From JBPOFY01 sp049889815 (GTDB lineage: Bacteria > Verrucomicrobiota > Verrucomicrobiia > Opitutales > Coraliomargaritaceae), in assembly GCA_049889815.1 (NCBI GenBank), contig JBMHCR010000013.1, forward strand, positions 108,713 through 172,712: a stretch of 64,000 nucleotides of DNA, given 5' to 3'. Shown in pieces: positions 58,687-64,000 of this stretch (within the stretch, counting starts at the first letter, position 1; each line of letters begins with the position of its first letter). A model generated the notes under the pieces. The model saw only the letters and a program-made list of their open reading frames with translations. It did no database searches and was not told where the DNA came from. The translations under genes and the position numbers were made by a program.

Positions 58687-60249
58687 CTATTTCCAAGCGA
58701 GACGTTCCTGAATGGCTTCGATACTCAGGCCTTTGGTTTCTTTCAGTGTGAAGAATAGAATGATGAACCCGACGAATACAGTGCTCGCATAAAAGAGGAA
58801 GATACTGCTCATACCCATATTTTCCAGCTGCCACGGGAAGAATTTTTGAACGAAGTAGCTGGTTACACTCGAGATGATGGCAAACATGGGGATCGCGATA
58901 CCTCGCACGGAGGCCGAGAAGATTTCTGAGTAGAGCACCCACAGCACGGGTCCGACCGAAAAGTGAAATGCTCCGATGAAACTGAGAATACCAATCAGCA
59001 CTAGGCGTGAATTCATCGTTACAGCACTTTCCAGCAAGACGCTCTGGTGTTTTCTGGCATCGTCGACACCGAGTACGTCTTTGAGGGCATTTTTAAATGC
59101 GATATCGTTCCCGTAGGTGGTTCCGGTAATCGGGAGCAGTCGCTCGGCGGAACCAATTTCGAACTTCTCAACCGCTTCTGGAGTAAGTTTGTAGCGCGCT
59201 TCGTTGAACGCATAGGAGCAAATACCAAGACTCGCGATGATCCATACCATGCCCCAAATGATGAGTGGGCGTCGTCCCAGCTTGTCGACGAGAAAGAGCC
59301 CAGCCGCAGTAAAAACGACACTGGTGAGGCCTACCCAAATTGCTTGGGTGAACGCTGCGTTCTCACCGATGCCGAGTTGTTTGAAAACCGTTTGCGCATA
59401 GAAGAGGATCGCATTGATTCCGGTGGTCTGCTGGGCGATGCCGATGGTCAGCGCGATGATAAAGATGATGCGTAGCTTTGAGCTAAAGATCTCCCTAAGC
59501 TGCGCCAACACACTATGGCTTCCAGGAATTTTGTTCAGGCTGCTTTGAACCTCTTGGATGTGCTGATCGATTTCATCTGCAGGCATTAGCTTTGTCAGCG
59601 CTTTGTGTGCTTTCTCTGTTTTGCCGACCAAAATCGACCAGTAAGGGCTCTCGGGAATGCAAAGAAGAAGGGCGAACCAAACCAGCGCGAAGGGTATTTC
59701 CGAACCAAGCATCCAGCGCCATGTATGCGTATCGATCCCCATGGATTGCACCCAGCCCAATTCGGCACTCGACCAGTGAAAGATTAGATAGTTCATGAAA
59801 TAGGCGCCGGAAAGACCGACCACGATTAGTATTTGCATCATCGATACAAGCTTCCCCCGAAGCGCTGGAGGTGAGATTTCTCCGATATACATCGAGGTCA
59901 GTGACAGGGAACTAAAGGCCAAACCGCCCAATAGACGTGCGGCAACCAATACTTCGTAGCTTGGTGCAAATGCCGAGGCAACTGCCGAGACTAGATAGAA
60001 GATCGCCATGATGATTAGCGCTGTCTTGCGCCCGAAGCGGTTGCTCACATAGCCCGCAAAGGGAAGGGCGATCAATACACCAAGGGCGGGAGCACTGACG
60101 ACAGTACCGAGCTGAATCGGATCGAGTGAAAACTCGGCAGAGAGCATCTCGGTTGTGCCAGCGATCAACGCAGCATCGAGTCCGAAAATTGCACCACCAA
60201 TCGCCACGATACAGGCGAATAGAAACGCATTGGTTTTATTAGAGTGCAT
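58687..60249 (-). CDS. MFS sugar porter (sugar:H+ symporter family)
   Basis: A 520-residue transporter with twelve predicted helices and the sugar-porter signatures: RLLGGLAFSSLSLTSMYIGE, ISPPALRGKLVSMMQ, PESPYWSILVGKTEKA, INAILFYAQTVFKQLG, and FVGFIILFFTLKETKG at the end. An extra stretch of about 60 residues (around EIGSAERLLPITGT) interrupts the second half, between helices 9 and 10. It is likely a proton-linked importer of a hexose, pentose or deoxyribose. It lies 36 bases downstream of deoC in the same orientation; the AraC gene upstream may control both. Confidence 0.9.
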   Translation of the reverse strand: MHSNKTNAFLFACIVAIGGAIFGLDAALIAGTTEMLSAEFSLDPIQLGTVVSAPALGVLIALPFAGYVSNRFGRKTALIIMAIFYLVSAVASAFAPSYEVLVAARLLGGLAFSSLSLTSMYIGEISPPALRGKLVSMMQILIVVGLSGAYFMNYLIFHWSSAELGWVQSMGIDTHTWRWMLGSEIPFALVWFALLLCIPESPYWSILVGKTEKAHKALTKLMPADEIDQHIQEVQSSLNKIPGSHSVLAQLREIFSSKLRIIFIIALTIGIAQQTTGINAILFYAQTVFKQLGIGENAAFTQAIWVGLTSVVFTAAGLFLVDKLGRRPLIIWGMVWIIASLGICSYAFNEARYKLTPEAVEKFEIGSAERLLPITGTTYGNDIAFKNALKDVLGVDDARKHQSVLLESAVTMNSRLVLIGILSFIGAFHFSVGPVLWVLYSEIFSASVRGIAIPMFAIISSVTSYFVQKFFPWQLENMGMSSIFLFYASTVFVGFIILFFTLKETKGLSIEAIQERLAWK

Positions 60250-60285
60250 ATGGGTAGGGTTATAGGGATGTAGTAAGGCGGAGCT

Positions 60286-60969
60286 TTAGTAGCCGCTGGT
60301 AGAAGTCGGTTTTGAGCCTTTACACACCGATTCGCAGGAGTTCCAACTCAGTCCAAGGCGATGGGCGCCCATGTCGACAAATTTCTGTGCGCCTTCGGTG
60401 TTGCGGATACCGCCGGATGGCTTCACCTTGATACGACCAGCTGCGGTATCGAGCATCAGCTGAACATTTTCGACGGTGGCACCGTCGCCATTGAAGCCGG
60501 TAGAGGTCTTTATGAAGTCGGCATCTGCCTCGATACAGATTTCGACAAGCTTTTTGATGTGTTCATCTTCAATTTGAGCAGTTTCAAAAATGACTTTGGA
60601 GATCACTCCCGCGGCTTTAGTTTGTTTAGTAACGGCTTCGATGTCTGCTTTAACAAGGTCCCATTGCCCGGATTTCACCCAACCGTAGTTGGCCACCATA
60701 TCGATCTCATCGACGCCGAGGTCGATGTAACGTTTGGCTTCGTCTGCTTTCGATGTGGTCAGCTGATCGCCATGTGGAAAACCGAGCACGACACAGACCG
60801 CTGTCTCTGTGCCTTTGCAGTTTTCTTGAGCGAGTTCGATATCGCAAGGGCGCACGCAGACGCTGAAGGTCTTCAGTTTAATGCAGGCCTTGAGTGCATC
60901 GATGACTTCATCGCGTGTGAACTCTGCTTTGAGGATAGCGGCGTCGAGATATTTATTAAGATCGTTCAT
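60286..60969 (-). CDS. deoC: Deoxyribose-phosphate aldolase
   Basis: Cleaves 2-deoxyribose-5-phosphate to acetaldehyde and glyceraldehyde-3-phosphate, 227 residues from the ATG at 60969; the open frame upstream is leader sequence. Class I aldolase features: VCVVLGFPHGDQLTTSKADEA, EIDMVANYGWVKSG, VKVIFETAQIEDE-like KVIFETAQIEDE, the Schiff-base Lys in ADFIKTSTGF, and VKPSGGIRNTEGA. Its leader ends with CACTATCTACTACCCACTAT, nearly the same text as in the Ldh2 leader. Next to a sugar porter and an AraC gene, it may act in deoxy-sugar use rather than nucleoside salvage. Confidence 0.93.
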   Translation of the reverse strand: MNDLNKYLDAAILKAEFTRDEVIDALKACIKLKTFSVCVRPCDIELAQENCKGTETAVCVVLGFPHGDQLTTSKADEAKRYIDLGVDEIDMVANYGWVKSGQWDLVKADIEAVTKQTKAAGVISKVIFETAQIEDEHIKKLVEICIEADADFIKTSTGFNGDGATVENVQLMLDTAAGRIKVKPSGGIRNTEGAQKFVDMGAHRLGLSWNSCESVCKGSKPTSTSGY

Positions 60970-61018
60970 TTTGAAAAGTGAATAGTGGGTAGTAGATAGT
61001 GTGCAATTTTTCCTACTT

Positions 61019-61861
61019 CTAATCGTTTTGACGGTAGTTGCTCGGTGTCTGCTTGTAGATGGAGAGAAAGTGACGGTTGAAATTGGCAAGATTGTTGAAT
61101 CCGCAGTCGAAAGCAATGTCTAGGATGGTACGATCGGTTTCGAGCAGAAGGCGCGCGGCGCGGCTGATTCGCAGTTGGATCAGATAGTCTTGAAAACTCA
61201 TGCCGAGGTGCTGGCGGAAGAAGCGACTCATGGACTGAGGGTGGAGTGCAGCGACTTCTGAAATGTCGGCGAGCGGAATACTCCCCTGCCAATGCGCTTC
61301 CAGATAGTTCAGGACACGTTCGAGACGATCCATTTTCTTGTGTTTCACGGGTTCGGCATACGTTATACTAGCGATTGGTTGCGCGTCGGGATCTTTGCTG
61401 AGTAGGTTAAGCAATTCAATGAGCTGTAGAATGCGGCTAGGCCCAGGTGCGTTTTGGTGTATTTGTTTGAACTTCTTTTGCGCGGCGCGACGGGTATCAT
61501 CTGAAAAAGTCAGGCCGCGGGCGGAGCGATCCAGTAGGTCGCGCACGTTTTGAAACTCAGGCAGTTTAAGGAGACTGTCGCCAAACATCTCGCGGCGAAA
61601 TTGAATGACCTGTGAGTGCGCATGTCCGGCTTCCCAGTTACGAAACTGGTGAGGCACATTACTGCCGATCAGGATGAAGTCGCCGGGTGAAAAAGGGGCG
61701 AGGTCGTCACCAATCAGTCGTTGTCCTTCACTGCGAAGGATCCAGGTAATCTCGATCTCGGGATGGTAGTGGTAGTGTGGGTCGAATTTTGGCAGGTCGA
61801 AGTCAAAGCACGCGAAGGAGCTATCGCCATCGGTTTGGATATTTTCGCGGGTGAGCTTCAT
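61019..61861 (-). CDS. AraC-family transcriptional regulator with cupin domain
   Basis: A 280-residue regulator. The N-terminal cupin-like part (FDPHYHYHPEIEITWILRSE, GDFILIGSNVPHQF) senses a ligand, and the C-terminal domain has two helix-turn-helices (IPLADISEVAALHPQSMSRF, and RTILDIAFDCGFNNLANFNR followed by TPSNYRQND). It is upstream of deoC and the sugar porter in the same orientation and divergent from the ferredoxin-reductase-P450 genes, so it could control either set. A dyad (61942-61971) lies in the spacer. Confidence 0.88.
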   Translation of the reverse strand: MKLTRENIQTDGDSSFACFDFDLPKFDPHYHYHPEIEITWILRSEGQRLIGDDLAPFSPGDFILIGSNVPHQFRNWEAGHAHSQVIQFRREMFGDSLLKLPEFQNVRDLLDRSARGLTFSDDTRRAAQKKFKQIHQNAPGPSRILQLIELLNLLSKDPDAQPIASITYAEPVKHKKMDRLERVLNYLEAHWQGSIPLADISEVAALHPQSMSRFFRQHLGMSFQDYLIQLRISRAARLLLETDRTILDIAFDCGFNNLANFNRHFLSIYKQTPSNYRQND

Positions 61862-61941
61862 AGTTGGATATTCTCCACGAGCGTTGCTGAAAATTAAAAA
61901 AATGTGAAGATAATATCATTTGGCGTGATTATTTCGTTTGT

Positions 61942-61971
61942 TTGAAAGGAAGCTAATAGCTATAGTTTCAA
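61942..61971. promoter_or_regulatory. Dyad between AraC regulator and ferredoxin gene
   Basis: TTGAAA, three bases, AGCT, AAT, AGCT, four bases, TTTCAA: two nested inverted arms around a central AAT. It lies 80 bases from the AraC ATG and 60 from the ferredoxin ATG, a good place for an operator of the divergent genes. Role inferred. Confidence 0.4.
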
Positions 61972-62030
61972 GGTCAAAAGATGTGGTTCTGCTGCAAATT
62001 TATCCTTCCAACCCGAATAATCAGTTATTT

Positions 62031-62342
62031 ATGCCCAAAGTTACCTATATTACACCTAGTGACGAAACCATTGTAGTTGAGAACGCTACAGGAAACCTTA
62101 TGTCTGTGGCCGTTGCCAATCAAGTCGAGGGAATCGGTGGCGACTGTGGAGGTGTCTGCTCCTGCGCGACTTGCCATGTCCACATCGATCGCGAATGGAT
62201 GGATAAAGTAGGCCCTGCGACCGTGAGTGAAGAGGGCATGCTTGAACTTGAGGATCAAGCGAATGAGTGCAGCCGCCTGGGTTGCCAGGTGGAGCTGACT
62301 CCAGAACTCGACGGATTGGTCGTAAAGGTTGTTGGACAATGA
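62031..62342 (+). CDS. [2Fe-2S] ferredoxin (P450-type)
   Basis: A 103-residue adrenodoxin/putidaredoxin-type ferredoxin. The cluster ligands are CGGVCSCATC and a last Cys in RLGCQVELT, in the spacing of the vertebrate-type family. The N-terminus KVTYITPSDETIVVENATGN and VHIDREWMDKVG also fit. It carries electrons from the reductase encoded next (4-base overlap) to the P450 encoded after that. The frame extends 31 codons upstream of this ATG, which appear non-coding. Confidence 0.92.
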   Translation: MPKVTYITPSDETIVVENATGNLMSVAVANQVEGIGGDCGGVCSCATCHVHIDREWMDKVGPATVSEEGMLELEDQANECSRLGCQVELTPELDGLVVKVVGQ

Positions 62343-63598
62343 GCGGGCACTGCGTCATCGTCGGAGCTGGGCATGCATCCGCTCAGCTTTGTGCTTCATT
62401 GCGTCAGGCGAACTGGGATGGACCGATCACATTGATCGGAGGTGAATCTCATTTCCCTTATCATAGACCGCCACTATCTAAAACTCAGTTGGATCCTGCT
62501 GCAGACAATGCATTGCAGTTATTACGTCCCGAGAATTTTTACGAGACCAATCAGATCGATCTGAAGCTGGGCACGATGGTGGATGCTATCGACCGGGACA
62601 AGAAGGAGGTCAAATTCGGTGGTGAATTGATTGCCTATGACAAGCTGGTCTTGTGCACGGGCTCTATTCACCGCCGTCCGCCTATAGACGGCATCAACAA
62701 CGACAAAGTCTTTGTATTACAAACTGCTGGTGATGCAGAGAAAATTCGTGCTGCTTCGGTCAATGGTAACCGAGTTGTCATCGTTGGCGGTGGTTTTATC
62801 GGGCTCGAGGTTGCTGCGTCTTTGAGCAAGCGTGGCTTGGAGGTTACGGTTCTGGAATTGGCGTCGAGAGTGCTCTCCCGAGTGACATCGCGGGAAGTAT
62901 CCACATTTTTCGAAGAACTGCATACCAGCAAGGGAGTGAACCTGAAAACGGGTGTCACGGTCAACGCGATCGAAGAGACTGAATCTGGATTGGCGATCCG
63001 TGCTGCAGACGGTCAGACCTTTGAAGCTAATTTTGTGGTGCTAGGCGCGGGTGCTACTGCAAACAGCGCATTGGCTGAGGCGGCTGGCCTGGCTGTCGAC
63101 AACGGTATCGAGGTAAATGAATTCAACCAAACAACCGATCCAGATATTTATGCAATCGGCGATTGTTGCCGACAGTTTCAATCTCTTTATCAGACCTCAC
63201 TGCGACTGGAGTCTGTGCAAAATGCAGTGGATCAAGCGAAGACCGCGGCCTTTGCCTTGACTGGAAATCCTAAGCCGCATGATGCCTTGCCGTGGTTCTG
63301 GTCTGACCAATACGACGTGAAACTACAAATCGCTGGTGTTTCGAATGGTTATGATCGTGTCGTTGTGCGCGGCACACCAAGGCCTGGAAACAGTTTTTCC
63401 ACATGGTATTTCCGTGGTGACCAATTGCTTGCGGTCGATGCGATCAATGATGCGATTGTCTATGCCGTAGGCACAAAGCTTTTAAAAGCCGGATGGAATC
63501 CATCGGCCGAAGATATTTCAAACCCCGACCTCGAAACCAAACAACTGCTTGCCATAGCAAAGGAGAAAAACAATGCCGGATCCACAAGACCCATTTAA
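62339..63598 (+). CDS. FAD-dependent ferredoxin reductase
   Basis: A 419-residue NAD(P)H:ferredoxin reductase of the putidaredoxin-reductase type. It has the FAD-binding CVIVGAGHASAQLCASLRQ at the start, FPYHRPPLSKTQL, the second dinucleotide motif VVIVGGGFIGLEVAASLSKR near residue 145, DIYAIGDCC near 275, and the final QYDVKLQIAGVSNGYDRVVV. It passes electrons from NAD(P)H to the ferredoxin. The ATGA overlap with the ferredoxin gene and the 26-base overlap with the P450 gene show one operon. Confidence 0.93.
   Translation: MSGHCVIVGAGHASAQLCASLRQANWDGPITLIGGESHFPYHRPPLSKTQLDPAADNALQLLRPENFYETNQIDLKLGTMVDAIDRDKKEVKFGGELIAYDKLVLCTGSIHRRPPIDGINNDKVFVLQTAGDAEKIRAASVNGNRVVIVGGGFIGLEVAASLSKRGLEVTVLELASRVLSRVTSREVSTFFEELHTSKGVNLKTGVTVNAIEETESGLAIRAADGQTFEANFVVLGAGATANSALAEAAGLAVDNGIEVNEFNQTTDPDIYAIGDCCRQFQSLYQTSLRLESVQNAVDQAKTAAFALTGNPKPHDALPWFWSDQYDVKLQIAGVSNGYDRVVVRGTPRPGNSFSTWYFRGDQLLAVDAINDAIVYAVGTKLLKAGWNPSAEDISNPDLETKQLLAIAKEKNNAGSTRPI
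63560..63566 (+). promoter_or_regulatory. Strong Shine-Dalgarno before the P450 start
   Basis: AAGGAGA lies about seven bases before the ATG at 63573, inside the end of the reductase gene. It fixes the P450 start and contrasts with the SD-less starts of genes that begin transcription units in this window. Confidence 0.75.
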
Positions 63599-64000
63599 AG
63601 AAAGCCGCCAGAAAACTGGAACCATTAATGTAACCAGTAAGGAAGGAGAGGACTTTCCACTTGTCCTCCGCCTGAAAGATGTGCGTAAAACCGCGAAGGA
63701 TTGGAAGACATTCAGCAGCGATAATCCGCTGATGTGTGTGATTCATTCGGAAGCAGACGTGCGTGGCGTGCGGCAACTCCCATTGGAGATCGATCCGCCC
63801 AAGCACACGGACTACCGCAATTTAGTGCAGCCTCTATTCAATAGGCCGCGTGATGATGCAGACTACATCCAGAACATGGAGGAGCTGGTGGATGAGATGG
63901 TATCTGACGCAATTGAGAAGGTAGAAATTGATGCGGTGCGACAATTCGCTTTGCCGCTACAGAGCCGCGCGCTAACTCGTTTGTTGAAGATGCCCGAGTC
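63573..64000 (+). CDS. Cytochrome P450 (N-terminal part, runs off the window)
   Basis: Only 142 residues are visible. The frame starts PDPQDPFKESRQKTGTINV and contains WKTFSSDNPLM and RQLPLEIDPPKHTDYRNLVQ with PLFNRPRDDAD, the helix-B/C region typical of bacterial class I P450s (the LPLE(x)DPPxHxxYR motif). The heme-Cys region is beyond the end. It overlaps the reductase gene by 26 bases. With the ferredoxin and reductase it forms a full class I monooxygenase. Related three-gene sets in marine bacteria demethylate 6-O-methyl-D-galactose; that match is an inference. Confidence 0.88.
   Translation, partial: MPDPQDPFKESRQKTGTINVTSKEGEDFPLVLRLKDVRKTAKDWKTFSSDNPLMCVIHSEADVRGVRQLPLEIDPPKHTDYRNLVQPLFNRPRDDADYIQNMEELVDEMVSDAIEKVEIDAVRQFALPLQSRALTRLLKMPE

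Noticed and set aside
60361..60981. A 206-codon open frame antisense to deoC
   Set aside because: Covers nearly all of deoC in the opposite strand; composition (Cys, Phe and Asp rich) is typical of an antisense frame.

Overview
The window looks like a contiguous chromosomal stretch from a marine Verrucomicrobiota bacterium, probably class Opitutia and near Coraliomargarita/Lentimonas-type lineages. This is an inference from gene content: a giant DUF1800 protein paired with a Tat-exported DUF1501 protein, a TIGR03790 protein, a short-repeat SHD1-like secreted protein, uronate catabolism, a ThuA-domain lipoprotein and two sugar-linked AraC regulators. Coding density is high. I saw no rRNA, tRNA, CRISPR array, transposase or prophage. 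Most genes at the head of a transcription unit lack a Shine-Dalgarno sequence and instead follow purine-poor CACT/ACCC-rich leaders. Genes inside operons often overlap by 1 to 4 bases.

Layout. 1-6.6 kb: housekeeping genes (msrB cut by the window edge, a Tat-exported alkaline phosphatase, slyX, ubiE/menG, a ClpX-like ATPase without zinc finger, an HU/IHF protein, hisS). 6.9-12.3 kb: a uronate catabolic block on the minus strand (Ldh2-type dehydrogenase, D-2-hydroxyacid dehydrogenase, uxaC, SDR) with a divergent AraC regulator. 12.3-20.5 kb: a secreted hypothetical protein, then a two-operon lipid-modification island: SRPBCC protein, desaturase, DUF1295 protein and a CFA-type methyltransferase, converging on DUF1365, a COG2907-type FAD oxidoreductase and a second CFA-type methyltransferase, with an NTF2-like lipoprotein at the far end. 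20.7-27.9 kb: mutM, rho, comEC, rarA, a hypothetical protein, a YvlD-like membrane protein and a thioesterase. 28.2-31.5 kb: the glycolytic series gap-pgk-tpiA. 31.6-37.5 kb: a membrane protein, an MFS transporter, then infC, a peptidoglycan amidase and a TIGR03790 protein. 37.6-40.5 kb: sulfate activation (cysC-cysD-cysN). 40.6-44.9 kb: nucleoside salvage (deoA, purine nucleoside phosphorylase, upp), then fabZ-fabI.

44.9-57.6 kb holds a secretion-flavoured region. On the minus strand are a 1701-residue DUF1800 protein, a DUF1501 protein and a small membrane-anchored protein. Divergent from them is a four-gene operon of a short secretin, a very long coiled-coil HlyD/MacA-type adaptor, a MacB-type ATPase and a MacB/FtsX-type permease. 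57.6-61.9 kb: ThuA lipoprotein, sugar porter, deoC and an AraC regulator. 61.9-64 kb: a [2Fe-2S] ferredoxin, its FAD reductase and the start of a cytochrome P450 that runs off the window, together a class I P450 electron chain.

The most interesting candidates are: (i) the lipid-modification island, whose two divergent promoter regions share an identical 11-base motif; (ii) the secretin plus MacAB-like exporter beside DUF1800/DUF1501; (iii) a duplicated 19-base leader element placed at nearly the same distance before two unrelated genes; (iv) a small family of imperfect palindromes between minus-strand genes in the first 11 kb; and (v) the P450 chain beside sugar genes.
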